From Tropicibacter sp. R16_0 (GTDB lineage: Bacteria; Pseudomonadota; Alphaproteobacteria; Rhodobacterales; Rhodobacteraceae): a stretch of DNA of 64,000 nucleotides. The position numbers and the translations under genes were made by a program. The stretch is taken from assembly GCF_017743935.1 (NCBI RefSeq), contig NZ_JAGHRE010000007.1:124001-188000 (forward strand), written 5' to 3'. Below the pieces are notes generated by a model that had not been told where the DNA came from, did not search any database, and worked only from the letters and a program-made list of their open reading frames with translations. Positions 37,187 to 46,341 of this stretch are shown here, one piece after another (the stretch's first letter is position 1; each line of letters opens with the position of its first letter).

Positions 37187-38425
37187 TCAGGCTGCCTGAT
37201 CCAATTCAAAGGCATCATGCAGTGCCTGAACAGCAAGTTCCATGTATTTCCGATCAATCAGAACGGAAATTTTTATCTCAGAGGTTGTAATGACCTTGAT
37301 GTTGATCCCCTCATCCGAGAGCACCTTGAACATTTTGGCCGCAACGCCCGACTGTGAACGCATGCCGATGCCCACAACCGAAACCTTGGCCACGTCGGTG
37401 TCCGCGATCAGTTCGGCATAGTTCAGCTCGCCCTGCTCCTTGGTCGCCAACAGCGACTGTTCGGCGCGCGCAACCTGATCGGTGGGGCAGCTGAACGTCA
37501 TGTCGGTGCGGCCCTCGTCCGAGATGTTCTGCACGATCATGTCGACGTTGACACCGCCATCGCTCAGCGCTGTAAAGATGGTGGCAGCAATACCTGGGCG
37601 GTCCGCGACCGATTGCAGGGTCATCTTGGCTTCGTCCCGCGAATAGGCCACGCCCGAAACTACATTGGATTCCATGATATCCTCCTCATCGCAGACCAGG
37701 GTACCGGCCTCGTCGGATTGTTCTTCAAAGCTGCTCAGAACGCGCAGTTTTACCTTGTAGCGCATCGCCAGCTCGACCGAGCGGGTCTGCAGCACCTTGG
37801 CCCCCAGCGAAGCCAGTTCGAGCATCTCCTCGAACGAGATCTTGTCCAGTTTGCGCGCTTTCTCGCAGATGCGCGGGTCGGTGGTATAGACACCATCGAC
37901 GTCGGTGTAGATGTCACAGCGCTCGGCATCGAACGCCGCGGCAAAGGCCACCGCAGTCGTATCCGAACCGCCCCGGCCCAGGGTGGTGATCCGACCTTCG
38001 GGGCTGATGCCCTGGAAACCCGCGACCACGGCAACGCGCATGCCCTCGGCGAACTTCTCGTTGATGTTCTTGGTCGGAATCTCTTCGATCCGGGCCTGAC
38101 CGTGGGCCGATGTGGTCATCAGCGGCACTTGCCAGCCCTGCCAGCTGCGCGCGGGAACGTCCATTTCCTGCAAGGTCAGCGCCATCAGGCCCGCTGTCAC
38201 ATTCTCGCCCGAGGATACAACAGCGTCGTATTCACGCGCATCATAGAGTGGCGAGGTTTCGTTCACCCAGCCGACCAGTTCGTTGGTCTTGCCCGACATG
38301 GCCGACACGATGACGATGACGTCATAGCCTTTGGCCACTTCGACACCCACACGCTTGGCCACGCGGCGGATACGATCAAGGTTGGCAACGGACGTGCCAC
38401 CGAATTTCATCACGAGTACGGGCAT
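37187..38425 (-). CDS. lysC: Aspartate kinase
   Basis: 412 residues. Amino acid kinase domain beginning V-M-K-F-G-G-T-S-V-A (5-14), with G-R-G-G-S-D-T-T-A-V-A in the ATP/aspartate site, followed by two ACT domains (about 265-405) that carry feedback control by lysine and/or threonine. First step of the aspartate family, leading to lysine, methionine and threonine. Single-chain LysC without the alternative internal beta start being obvious. thrC, another enzyme of this pathway, lies 23 kb away in the window. Confidence 0.96.
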   Translation of the reverse strand: MPVLVMKFGGTSVANLDRIRRVAKRVGVEVAKGYDVIVIVSAMSGKTNELVGWVNETSPLYDAREYDAVVSSGENVTAGLMALTLQEMDVPARSWQGWQVPLMTTSAHGQARIEEIPTKNINEKFAEGMRVAVVAGFQGISPEGRITTLGRGGSDTTAVAFAAAFDAERCDIYTDVDGVYTTDPRICEKARKLDKISFEEMLELASLGAKVLQTRSVELAMRYKVKLRVLSSFEEQSDEAGTLVCDEEDIMESNVVSGVAYSRDEAKMTLQSVADRPGIAATIFTALSDGGVNVDMIVQNISDEGRTDMTFSCPTDQVARAEQSLLATKEQGELNYAELIADTDVAKVSVVGIGMRSQSGVAAKMFKVLSDEGINIKVITTSEIKISVLIDRKYMELAVQALHDAFELDQAA

Positions 38426-38610
38426 GGGGTCAGAAGTCTCCAGCGCCTTGGATTATTGGTTCCACGCCTCATATGCGAGGGGGGTCTCAATCGCAAGTGG
38501 CGAGGCCGCAATGTTAGCGTCATCTACGACGCTTTTGTGTCGCAACCGCTTTACAGGCCGGTTTGGCGGTGCCAGTTTGAAACAAAATCACTGATCTTAC
38601 AGGACATTCA

Positions 38611-38970
38611 ATGCGTTTGTTTCCCGCGGCCCTTGCGCTGACCCTGCTCGCCTCACCCCTGTTTGCACAACAGGCCACTGTTTCCGGCACCGATGGCAAC
38701 AACAACGCCTTGGGTACCGTGCCGTGTGCTGCCCCCGGCAACGCCCTGCAAAACTGCCATGCAGAGTTGCGTCGCAAAGAAGACGGTGGCGTCACGCTTG
38801 CGGTGCAAATTCCCGGCGGTGATGTGCGGCGCATCTATTTCGAGGACGGCAAACCCACATCATCAAGCTCCCCCACCCCGATCAGCCACGAAGTGCAGGG
38901 GGGAATCATGCGGATTTTCATCGAACCCGGCGAGGTGTTCGAAATTCCCGCGGATGCCGTGAAACCTTAA
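38611..38970 (+). CDS. Secreted hypothetical protein
   Basis: 119 residues with AGGA ahead of the ATG. A clear signal peptide (M-R-L-F-P-A-A-L-A-L-T-L-L-A-S-P-L-F-A, cleavage after about residue 19) precedes a small domain with two cysteines (P-C-A-A-P-G and N-C-H-A-E-L) that could form a disulfide. The rest is beta-rich (V-T-L-A-V-Q-I-P-G-G-D-V-R-R-I-Y-F). I recognise no named family. It is periplasmic by prediction and stands alone, divergent from lysC. Confidence 0.72.
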   Translation: MRLFPAALALTLLASPLFAQQATVSGTDGNNNALGTVPCAAPGNALQNCHAELRRKEDGGVTLAVQIPGGDVRRIYFEDGKPTSSSSPTPISHEVQGGIMRIFIEPGEVFEIPADAVKP

Positions 38971-39066
38971 CCGCACTTTGCGTTTGGTATGAATCACTTG
39001 TTCGCTGCCTCTCCCTCCAGTCGAACGCGAAAAGCGATCCATCTCCCAAGTGAAACGCAAAGAGCG

Positions 39067-39708
39067 TTAGTAAGCGTGATCGCGCCCGTCCCAGGTCTTG
39101 AAGCAGCCGGTGCTGGCCATGTCCAACTCGGCAAAGCGAGCGATGAGCCCTTCGGCGGCTTCATCGACCGAGATGTCGCCCTCGGCCCCGCCCATATCGG
39201 TGCGAACCCAGCCGGGATGATAGATGCCGACGGCGATGCCTTTGGATTTCAGATCCGATGACAGGTTGCGACCCAGATTCAAGGCCGCCGCCTTGGATGC
39301 TCGATAGATATAGCTACCACCCGGCGCGCGGGTGTGTGACGCCATCTGCGAGGAGATGATGGCAATCCGTGCACCTTTGGCCAGTTCAAGGTTTGGCATC
39401 AACGCCTGCACAGTCAGAAACACGCCTGTGACATTGGCGGCAAAGGTCTGCGCCCACATCTCGGCCGGGTAGCCATCCGGCCCCTGCCCCTTGTCCAGAT
39501 AGACGCCTGCATTGCAGATCAGCAGGTCCACAGGTTTGCCCAACATCTGCTCGGCCATCGCGCGGTGTTGCGCGGGATCGGTGACATCCAGCGTCACGGT
39601 TTCAGAGCCGTCCCGCGCGGTTCCGGTCACGGTGTGGCCGTCTGCGCGGTATCTGTTGCTGATTTCCTTGCCGATACCGCGATTGGCGCCCGTGATCAGG
39701 ATATGCAT
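39067..39708 (-). CDS. SDR family oxidoreductase
   Basis: 213 residues from the ATG at 39708, placed 4 bases after the DUF1178 gene stop. Classical short-chain dehydrogenase: cofactor loop T-G-A-N-R-G-I-G at 6-13, N-A-G at about 66-68, catalytic S120, Y135 and K139 (Y-R-A-S-K). The P-G-W-V-R-T-D-M-G-G segment is typical of the CsgA/carbonyl-reductase-like group. NAD(P)H-dependent; substrate unknown. Confidence 0.9.
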   Translation of the reverse strand: MHILITGANRGIGKEISNRYRADGHTVTGTARDGSETVTLDVTDPAQHRAMAEQMLGKPVDLLICNAGVYLDKGQGPDGYPAEMWAQTFAANVTGVFLTVQALMPNLELAKGARIAIISSQMASHTRAPGGSYIYRASKAAALNLGRNLSSDLKSKGIAVGIYHPGWVRTDMGGAEGDISVDEAAEGLIARFAELDMASTGCFKTWDGRDHAY

Positions 39709-39712
39709 GGGA

Positions 39713-40165
39713 TCAATTTGTCTTTCTGTTAGGCATGAAAGGAAGCGGTGTGACCGGCACACCATCATCAATCAGGGATTTGGCGTCTTCCAGGTTCGCC
39801 TCACCATAGATCGACCGTTCCGGCGCTTCGCCTTCGTGCATGGCGCGCGCCTCGGACGCGAAATCCTTGCCGACATAGTCCGAGTTCTCTTCGATCTGCT
39901 TGCGCGCCTCGGCCAGGGCTTTTTCCATGTCAGAGGTCGGCTCGCTGAGCTTTGGCGCTGGTGCAGCATCGGGCACAGGCGGCGTGGCCACGGCGGAACG
40001 TGCGGGCCGCACGCGGGGCGTCATGATTGCCTTTTCAACTTGCGTGCTGCCACAAACGGCGCATGTCACCATGCCCGCAGCCGCCAGCTTGTCATAAGCT
40101 TCGGCGGACTGGAACCAGCTGTCAAAGCTGTGGCCATCCTTGCATTTCAACGCATACTGAATCAT
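39713..40165 (-). CDS. DUF1178 family protein
   Basis: 150 residues. N-terminal zinc-ribbon-like motif with C8, H12, C35 and C38 (K-C-K-D-G-H...C-A-V-C-G-S), a proline- and alanine-rich linker and the conserved C-terminal D-Y-V-G-K-D-F-A-S-E-A-R-A-M-H-E-G-E-A-P-E-R-S-I-Y-G-E-A. This pattern identifies DUF1178, widespread in alpha- and betaproteobacteria without known function. Translationally close to the downstream SDR gene. Confidence 0.9.
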   Translation of the reverse strand: MIQYALKCKDGHSFDSWFQSAEAYDKLAAAGMVTCAVCGSTQVEKAIMTPRVRPARSAVATPPVPDAAPAPKLSEPTSDMEKALAEARKQIEENSDYVGKDFASEARAMHEGEAPERSIYGEANLEDAKSLIDDGVPVTPLPFMPNRKTN

Positions 40166-40280
40166 CGTCGGCTCATCATCTAGGTTCGCGAATAGATATC
40201 CACACCGGCCCCAAGATCAAGCCCGGACGTAAAGCCCCGAGATCACAACAGGAAAGCCGCTAAACCCCTTCACATTCACT

Positions 40281-41039
40281 CTAGCTTATTTGATCCGACA
40301 TTCTAGAGCGTAAACGCAAAACCAACTCGTCCTGCGGCAGGTCTGCATCCACGGCCAAGCGGCGCAGGCCGAATTGGACATGGGCGATTTGCTGGTAATA
40401 GCGCGTGTAGGCAAAGTTCGTGCCCGCCCCGGCCACAGCGCCCAGAATTGGCACGGTTTGCGCAGCCAGTTTCTGCCCCAAAGCCGTTGCCAGCTTGGGC
40501 GCCACAGTGGCAATCAGTTTCTGCATCGCCCCGCCGGTCAACGTCATGCGCGCCGACAGGAACCCCAGATCGGCGCCATCGTCGAAATCCAACGGTCCAG
40601 CGGCAGAAAACACCCTGACACAGTCGAACTGAACGCTTTCGGTGGCCGGGTCGAAGCCTGTTTCCGCGGCAACACCCTGAATGGCGCGCAGCAGCATCGT
40701 GGTGGTGGCGGGCAGTTCAACCAAGGCGCCGGGCAGCCCACCAAACCCACCTGCGGCCCCAAGGGCCGTGGTCACGGCGGTGTTGACCCATTCCTTTTGG
40801 TCCGGAACGGCGCGACGCGTCCCCTGGGCGGCCTGCACCGAAAGGCGCAGCGCGCGTTCCGTCGCCTCGGTCAACCCGTCGCGAACATTGGCAGGCAATT
40901 GGTCCAGCAGGCCTTCGGCCTTGCCACCCAGGGCATTGAGCATCTGCACGCCTGTTCCCCCGGCCGAGCGATAGTGCTTGGCAATCCGATCCAGTTCCGT
41001 GTCGGTATCCAGTGGCGGGCGGGTGATGATGTCGTGCAT
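40281..41039 (-). CDS. EcsC family protein
   Basis: 252 residues from the ATG at 41039, supported by GGGAG eight bases ahead; a longer in-frame extension overlaps the upstream gene. Contains the EcsC fold seen in G-G-L-P-G-A-L-V-E-L-P-A-T-T-T-M-L-L-R-A-I, a Gly/Ala-rich amphipathic region, and G-A-V-A-G-A-G-T-N-F-A-Y-T. Bacillus EcsC belongs to an exporter locus, but alphaproteobacterial relatives have no assigned role. Possibly membrane-associated. It follows the GNAT gene by 46 bases. Confidence 0.82.
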   Translation of the reverse strand: MHDIITRPPLDTDTELDRIAKHYRSAGGTGVQMLNALGGKAEGLLDQLPANVRDGLTEATERALRLSVQAAQGTRRAVPDQKEWVNTAVTTALGAAGGFGGLPGALVELPATTTMLLRAIQGVAAETGFDPATESVQFDCVRVFSAAGPLDFDDGADLGFLSARMTLTGGAMQKLIATVAPKLATALGQKLAAQTVPILGAVAGAGTNFAYTRYYQQIAHVQFGLRRLAVDADLPQDELVLRLRSRMSDQIS

Positions 41040-41085
41040 GGTGCTCCCTTCTCGTCCTTCAAGATTGGGAACGAAAGGCCGGATT

Positions 41086-41574
41086 TCAAGCACTCCAGCG
41101 GGTTACAACACCCACAACACCGTCCCAGGCGCCCTGTTGCAGGGCATTGCCCAGAACCCGGTCCGGGTTGGTGGGGGGCGGCATCTCAACACCTGTCAAA
41201 CGTTCGAATCCGAACCGGTTGTAATAGGGCGCATCGCCCACCAGCATCACCCTTTTCCAGCCGTGATTGGCGGCGGCCTCCAGCCCCTCCTGGATCAGAA
41301 ACCCACCCAGACCTTCACCCTGGTGGGTTGGGTGCACCGCAACGGGACCAAGCAAAAGGCTGTCGTGATCGCCCACATGCACCGGCCAGAACCGGATGGC
41401 GCCTGCCAAAATGCCCAGCTCATCGCGCGCCACCAGTGAAAACTCCTTTACCGGGTCCACATCGTCACGCAGACGGTAAGATGACAGCGCCTCGCGACCG
41501 GGGGCAAAGCAGAGGTCAAAGAGGGCCTCGACCTCCCACCAATCATTGGCAGTTTCCGGTTTGACCTCGATCAC
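41086..41574 (-). CDS. GNAT family N-acetyltransferase (YhbS-like)
   Basis: 162 residues. The acetyl-CoA-binding stretch is L-G-P-V-A-V-H-P-T-H-Q-G-E-G-L-G-G-F-L-I (about 75-94). The late V-M-L-V-G-D-A-P-Y-Y-N-R-F-G-F motif assigns it to the YhbS/COG3153 branch. Acceptor substrate not known. First gene of a minus-strand pair with the EcsC-family gene. Confidence 0.88.
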   Translation of the reverse strand: MIEVKPETANDWWEVEALFDLCFAPGREALSSYRLRDDVDPVKEFSLVARDELGILAGAIRFWPVHVGDHDSLLLGPVAVHPTHQGEGLGGFLIQEGLEAAANHGWKRVMLVGDAPYYNRFGFERLTGVEMPPPTNPDRVLGNALQQGAWDGVVGVVTRWSA

Positions 41575-41664
41575 CTGCGTCTTGCCCTTTACCCAACTCT
41601 TTCCACGGGTGGCAATCGCCCTACCACTTCGCTACCCCTAGGGCAAACACTTGGAGAGAGATTG

Positions 41665-42270
41665 ATGTTTTACCGCCCCGAGGACGGCCACGGCCTGCCC
41701 CACAACCCGTTCAACGCCATCATCACCCCGCGCCCGATCGGCTGGATCTCTTCGCGTGATGGAGATGGGGTAAACAACCTGGCCCCCTATTCGTTTTTCA
41801 ACGGCGTGGCTTACTTTCCGCCGCAGGTCATGTTTGCCTCGACCGGGGTGAAAGAGGATCAGGACAACACCAAGGACAGCATGGCCAATATCGAAGAAAC
41901 GGGGGAGTTCTGCGTTAACGTGGTGGAATTTGCCGCCCGCGACGCAATGAACGCCAGCTCGGCCACCCTGGACAAATCGGTGGACGAATTTGCCCATGCG
42001 GGTCTGAAGGCGGTCGAATGCGAGACCATCAATTGCGCCCGGGTCGAAGGTGCACCCGCAGCGCTGGAATGCAAGCTGACCAAGATCGTGACCTTGCCGG
42101 GGGAGTCGAACCGCGTGGCGTTCGGCGAGGTGACCGGCATTCATCTGCGCGATGATTGCCTGCGCGATGGGATCTTTGACGTGACAACCTATCGACCGCT
42201 GGCCCGATTGGGGTACCGCGATTATTCAGTGGTCCGCGAACTGTTCTCGCTGCAACGACCTGACGATTGA
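41665..42270 (+). CDS. Flavin reductase family protein (FMN-binding split barrel)
   Basis: 201 residues from the ATG at 41665, with GGAGAGAG ahead. Split-barrel flavin domain: N-A-I-I-T-P-R-P-I-G-W-I-S-S (about 17-30), N-L-A-P-Y-S-F-F-N-G and the C-terminal Y-R-P-L-A-R-L-G-Y-R-D-Y-S. This subgroup may bind FMN and reduce it with NAD(P)H or supply it to a partner; the partner is unknown. The next gene overlaps its stop by one base (TGATG). Confidence 0.9.
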   Translation: MFYRPEDGHGLPHNPFNAIITPRPIGWISSRDGDGVNNLAPYSFFNGVAYFPPQVMFASTGVKEDQDNTKDSMANIEETGEFCVNVVEFAARDAMNASSATLDKSVDEFAHAGLKAVECETINCARVEGAPAALECKLTKIVTLPGESNRVAFGEVTGIHLRDDCLRDGIFDVTTYRPLARLGYRDYSVVRELFSLQRPDD

Positions 42271-42893
42271 TGCCCCTGCCCGACGCAACACGACGGTATC
42301 CAGTGACGCTGCCCGACGGCAGCGAGCACAAGGGAACTGTGTTCCTGAACCGCGTGATTGATCATCCGCGGTTTCAGGTGGGCGACTATAGCTACGCCTC
42401 GGACTTTGATCCGCCCCAGGATTGGGCCAGCCATCTTGCGCCCTACCTGTTCGAAACCTCAGCCGAGACACTTCGCATCGGAAAATTCTGTCAGATTGCC
42501 CATGGGGTGCGCTTCATTACCAGTTCGGCCAATCACGCAATGGACGGGCTGACCTGCTTCCCGTTCCCAGTGTTCGACCCCGAGCGGATGGTCGGATACC
42601 AGCCCGACACCCGTGACACAGTGATTGGGCATGATGTCTGGATTGGATACGGCGCGTTGATCCTGCCCGGCGCTCAGATCGGGAACGGAGCGATCATCGG
42701 CGCAGGTGCCGTCGTGCGCGGAACGGTGCCGGACTATGGCATCGTGACGGGCAATCCCGGTACGGTGATCCGGCATCGGTTCGATGCGGATACAACTGCT
42801 GCACTGCTTGATCTGGCCTGGTGGGATTGGGAGCCTGAGAGGATTGCACAGGCGGAACCCGCGCTGCTCTCTGGCGACCTGAAGAGGTTGTAA
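42270..42893 (+). CDS. CatB-related O-acetyltransferase (hexapeptide repeat)
   Basis: 207 residues starting at the ATG overlapping the flavin reductase stop. Left-handed beta-helix acetyltransferase of the xenobiotic/virginiamycin group: I-G-K-F-C-Q-I-A-H-G-V-R-F, the catalytic-His region S-S-A-N-H-A-M-D-G, then V-I-G-H-D-V-W-I-G-Y-G-A and G-A-I-I-G-A-G-A-V-V-R hexapeptides. Acts on hydroxyl groups using acetyl-CoA; real substrate unknown and antibiotic resistance should not be assumed. A terminator follows. Confidence 0.9.
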   Translation: MPLPDATRRYPVTLPDGSEHKGTVFLNRVIDHPRFQVGDYSYASDFDPPQDWASHLAPYLFETSAETLRIGKFCQIAHGVRFITSSANHAMDGLTCFPFPVFDPERMVGYQPDTRDTVIGHDVWIGYGALILPGAQIGNGAIIGAGAVVRGTVPDYGIVTGNPGTVIRHRFDADTTAALLDLAWWDWEPERIAQAEPALLSGDLKRL

Positions 42894-42898
42894 AGCAA

Positions 42899-42929
42899 AA
42901 CGGGCGACCAACTGGCCGCCCGTTTGTTT
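42899..42929. terminator. Stem-loop terminator between convergent genes
   Basis: AACGGGCG at 42899-42906 pairs with CGCCCGTT at 42917-42924, followed by a T-rich run. An A-run precedes the left arm, so it can also serve the convergent SulP gene. Confidence 0.8.
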
Positions 42930-42935
42930 TTGGGA

Positions 42936-44570
42936 TCAGTGACCGCCCAGAATGCCGGTGCGGACGGAATAGTCGACCGCCAGCGCGTAATCGGGGTCGT
43001 CGTCGCTGTCGACCATCAGGTGACCGGCTTTCGTCAGCAACTGGTGACAATCACGGGTCAGATGACGCAGCATGATTTTCTTGCCAGCTTCTTCGTATTT
43101 GAGTGCGACAGCCTCGATCGCTTGCAGCGCCGATTGGTCCACCACGCGGCTGCGGGCGAAGTCGACGATCACCGTGTCGGGGTCTTCCTTCACGGTGAAC
43201 AACTCGGCAAAACCGTCAGCCGAGCCAAAGAACAGCGGGCCGTCGATCTCATAGACCTTGGCGCCCTCTTCAGTTTCCGAATCCCGCGTGATGGCCGTGA
43301 TCCGCTTGGCGTTGTTCCAAGCATAGGCCAGCGCCGAGACGATGACACCGACCACAACGGCGACGGCAAGGTCCTCCATCACGGTCACAACCGTCACCAG
43401 CACGATGACAAAGGCGTCCATCAGGGGCACCTTGCGCATGATCTTGAACGAGTTCCAGGCAAAGGTCCCGATCACCACCATGAACATCACGCCGACCAAG
43501 GCGGCCAGCGGGATCTGTTCAATCAGCGGCGAACCAACAAGGATGAAGATCAGCAGGAACATAGCCGCCGCAATCCCCGCAACACGGGTACGACCGCCAG
43601 ATTTCACGTTGATCATCGACTGACCGATCATCGCGCAACCGCCCATGCCGCCAAAGAAACCGGTGACAACGTTGGCCGCACCTTGGGCAATACACTCCTG
43701 GCTGGCACCACCGCGTTTGCCGGTCATTTCGCCCACCAGGTTCAGGGTCAGCAGCGATTCAATCAGGCCAATAGCGGCCAGGATCACAGCATAAGGCAGG
43801 ATGATTTCAAAGGTTTCCCAGTTCAGCGGCACCATCGGGATATGGAAGCTCGGCAAACCGCCCTTGATCGAGGCCAAATCGCCCACGCGTGGCACGTCCA
43901 ACCCCATCGCGATGACAAGACCGGCAACCACGGCAATACCTGCCAGAGGGGCCGGGATCACACGGGTGATGCGCGGCATGACCCAGATGATTGCCATGGT
44001 CAGCGCCACCAGCCCCAGCATCATGTAAAGCGGTGTGCCAGACAGCCATTCGCCACCCGACATACCATGGCCGGTGTTTTCCATCGTACCGGGCACTTTG
44101 AACTGGCCCATTTGCGCTAGGAAAATCACGATCGCCAGACCGTTCACAAAGCCCAGCATCACCGGATGGGGCACCAGTCGGATGAATTTACCCCACTGCA
44201 TCACACCGGCGATGACCTGCAAAATTCCCATCAAGACAACGGTGGCGAACAAGTACTCAACCCCGTGCTGCGCCACCAGCGCCACCATGACCACCGCCAA
44301 GGCGCCCGTCGCGCCCGAGATCATGCCGGGGCGTCCACCGATCAGCGCGGTGATCAAGCCAACCAGAAACGCCGCATACAAACCCACCAATGGGTGCACA
44401 CCGGCCACAAATGCAAAAGCGACGGCCTCAGGCACCAGCGCCAAGGCAACGGTCAGGCCGGACAAGAGTTCGATCCGGATGCGGCCGATGCTGAACCCTT
44501 CGTCGGGCATCCAACGCAGATCGGGATAGTCTAGACGGCTGGCGAATGAGGCCAAAAGGGCTCGGGGCAT
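42936..44570 (-). CDS. SulP family inorganic anion transporter with STAS domain
   Basis: 544 residues. About 12-14 membrane helices (35-420), with the SulP motif A-L-A-L-V-P-E-A-V-A-F-A-F near residue 42, then a cytoplasmic STAS domain (about 430-540) with V-I-V-D-F-A-R-S-R-V-V-D-Q-S-A-L. Members carry sulfate, bicarbonate or dicarboxylates. The sequence has the short-linker layout seen in BicA-like proteins, but the substrate is undetermined. Monocistronic. Confidence 0.92.
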   Translation of the reverse strand: MPRALLASFASRLDYPDLRWMPDEGFSIGRIRIELLSGLTVALALVPEAVAFAFVAGVHPLVGLYAAFLVGLITALIGGRPGMISGATGALAVVMVALVAQHGVEYLFATVVLMGILQVIAGVMQWGKFIRLVPHPVMLGFVNGLAIVIFLAQMGQFKVPGTMENTGHGMSGGEWLSGTPLYMMLGLVALTMAIIWVMPRITRVIPAPLAGIAVVAGLVIAMGLDVPRVGDLASIKGGLPSFHIPMVPLNWETFEIILPYAVILAAIGLIESLLTLNLVGEMTGKRGGASQECIAQGAANVVTGFFGGMGGCAMIGQSMINVKSGGRTRVAGIAAAMFLLIFILVGSPLIEQIPLAALVGVMFMVVIGTFAWNSFKIMRKVPLMDAFVIVLVTVVTVMEDLAVAVVVGVIVSALAYAWNNAKRITAITRDSETEEGAKVYEIDGPLFFGSADGFAELFTVKEDPDTVIVDFARSRVVDQSALQAIEAVALKYEEAGKKIMLRHLTRDCHQLLTKAGHLMVDSDDDPDYALAVDYSVRTGILGGH

Positions 44571-44745
44571 GGCGGGATCCTACGGGGTTTGTTCGCGACT
44601 TTGGCGCGTTTTCGCCGGAAACCGCTGGCAAACCCTGCGAGCCCGGCAAGAGACGTCGCGCAGCCATTAACATACCTGAGGTGAAAAACCACCCCTCTCG
44701 CCAACGTGACTTGCGAGAATGCCACACCGCCGTCATCCCTGAGGC

Positions 44746-45309
44746 ATGAGATGGCTTTGGATGATACTTTTGTTGCTCCCTTGGGCAACGTGGGCTCAGG
44801 ACCTGCAGGGCAATGACACCCCAGGCAACTGGCGCATGACACACCATGAAATCCACGACATCTGGAATTCCATGTGCGACGAGCGCGAGGAACAGGGCAG
44901 TTTGGTGAAGCGCTGCTATCTGCGCCGGGTCGATGTCTTTTCCCCGCGCCCCAAGTTTGCGGCACAGTTCCTGTTCATCACGCCTGAGGCTGAGGGTTAC
45001 AAGGTCGAGTTTGGGATGGAGCCGGGAACGTTGTTTTCACCAAACGGGTTCCGGATCGAGACGATGCAGAGCGACATCTGGCGCACCAGGTTTCCGGGCT
45101 GCCTGACGGGGTTGAGCTGTACCTTCACCGGCGAGGACGCCGATGTGCTGATTGCCAGCATGCAGGACGGAGAGGCGTTCCGCTTCACCTTTCGCGACCG
45201 ACATGGACAACCGCAGGATCTAAGCTGGTCCTTGTCTAGCTTTGAAGACGCCTGGCGGGATTTTCAGCAGCAAACCAAGGCGCGCGGCCTTTTGCCCGAC
45301 GGTGAATAG
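44746..45309 (+). CDS. Secreted protein, invasion-associated locus B (IalB)-like
   Basis: 187 residues. GAGG precedes the ATG and an N-terminal signal peptide (about 1-17) is clear. The mature part contains paired cysteines (M-C-D-E-R...R-C-Y-L-R-R and F-P-G-C-L-T-G-L-S-C-T-F) and a M-E-P-G-T-L-F-S-P-N-G-F-R-I-E-T strand, recalling the IalB pattern of a Pro-Gly-x-x-L strand then G-C-x-x-x-C. Family match is tentative. Periplasmic; IalB relatives in free-living alphaproteobacteria have no known role. Confidence 0.6.
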   Translation: MRWLWMILLLLPWATWAQDLQGNDTPGNWRMTHHEIHDIWNSMCDEREEQGSLVKRCYLRRVDVFSPRPKFAAQFLFITPEAEGYKVEFGMEPGTLFSPNGFRIETMQSDIWRTRFPGCLTGLSCTFTGEDADVLIASMQDGEAFRFTFRDRHGQPQDLSWSLSSFEDAWRDFQQQTKARGLLPDGE

Positions 45310-45381
45310 GCCACCCTTGCCAAACTAGGCGCCAACCCTCACAACTTGCGAAACACTCAATCCAACAGGGGGATACGACCC

Positions 45382-46254
45382 GTGAGCAAAACCAAAATCG
45401 CCGTCATCGGCGGATCGGGCATCTATGACATCGACGGGTTGCAGGGCGCGGAATGGGTCAGCGTCGAAACGCCTTGGGGCGCCCCTTCGGATCAGATCCT
45501 GACCGGCATGCTGGATGGGGTGGACATGGCGTTTCTGCCGCGACACGGGCGGGGCCATGTACATTCCCCAACCGAAGTCCCCTATCGCGCCAACATTGAC
45601 GCGCTCAAGCGGTTGGGCGTGACAGATGTGATCAGCGTCAGCGCCTGCGGGTCGTTCCGCGAAGCGATGGCACCGGGCGATTTTGTGATCGTCGATCAGT
45701 TCATCGACCGTACATTTGCCCGCGACAAAAGCTTTTTTGGCACCGGATGCGTGGCACATGTCAGCGTCGCCCACCCCACCTGCCCGCGCCTGAGCGATGC
45801 TTGCGAAACCGCGGCCAAGGCTGCTGACATCAACGTGCATCGCGGCGGCACCTATCTGGCGATGGAAGGCCCGCAATTCTCGACCCTGGCGGAATCCAAG
45901 ATGTACCGCGAACACTGGGGCGCAGATGTGATCGGCATGACCAACATGCCCGAAGCCAAACTCGCCCGCGAGGCCGAGCTTTGCTACGCCTCTGTTGCCA
46001 TGGTCACCGACTATGACAGCTGGCACCCCGATCATGGCGAGGTGGACGTAACCGCCATCATCGCCACCCTGACCGGCAACGCCGAAAAGGGTCGCAATCT
46101 GGTCAAAGGGTTGCCCGCCCTGTTGGGGGCAGATCGCGATCCATGCCCCCATGGCTGCGACCGGGCGCTGGAATATGCGATCCTGACCGCCCCTGAGAAA
46201 CGCGACCCAGCCCTGTTGGCCAAACTTGACGCGGTTGCCGGGCGCATTCTGTAA
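45382..46254 (+). CDS. mtnP: S-methyl-5'-thioadenosine phosphorylase
   Basis: 290 residues from a GTG at 45382 with an AGGGGGAT ribosome-binding site; the family begins I-A-V-I-G-G-S-G-I-Y, seen at residues 6-15. The phosphate/ribose site shows P-R-H-G-R-G-H and the nucleoside site E-G-P-Q-F-S-T, with M-T-N-M-P-E-A-K-L-A-R-E-A confirming the MTAP rather than PNP type. It cleaves methylthioadenosine to adenine and methylthioribose 1-phosphate. apt, 3.4 kb downstream, would salvage the adenine. Confidence 0.94.
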   Translation: MSKTKIAVIGGSGIYDIDGLQGAEWVSVETPWGAPSDQILTGMLDGVDMAFLPRHGRGHVHSPTEVPYRANIDALKRLGVTDVISVSACGSFREAMAPGDFVIVDQFIDRTFARDKSFFGTGCVAHVSVAHPTCPRLSDACETAAKAADINVHRGGTYLAMEGPQFSTLAESKMYREHWGADVIGMTNMPEAKLAREAELCYASVAMVTDYDSWHPDHGEVDVTAIIATLTGNAEKGRNLVKGLPALLGADRDPCPHGCDRALEYAILTAPEKRDPALLAKLDAVAGRIL

Positions 46255-46267
46255 GCTCAAAAAATCT

Positions 46268-46297
46268 CTCCCGCCGGTCAGTTTTGACCGACGGGAG
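46268..46297. terminator. Stem-loop between convergent mtnP and a hypothetical gene
   Basis: CTCCCGCCGGTCA at 46268-46280 pairs with TGACCGACGGGAG at 46285-46297 with one mismatch and a GTTT loop, 13 bases after the mtnP stop. No T-tract after the stem. Confidence 0.6.
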
Positions 46298-46341
46298 GCC
46301 TCGGGCCCCGGGAGGATGACCCGAGTTCACGCGTTTTCAGG

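Noticed and set aside
38976-39062. 10-bp inverted repeat CTTTGCGTTT / AAACGCAAAG between convergent genes
   Set aside because: Arms are separated by 67 bases and the pairing is short; could be chance or a weak 3'-end structure.
41200-41225. GTTCGAATCC-like tRNA T-arm motif
   Set aside because: Lies inside the GNAT acetyltransferase gene and lacks the other tRNA arms.
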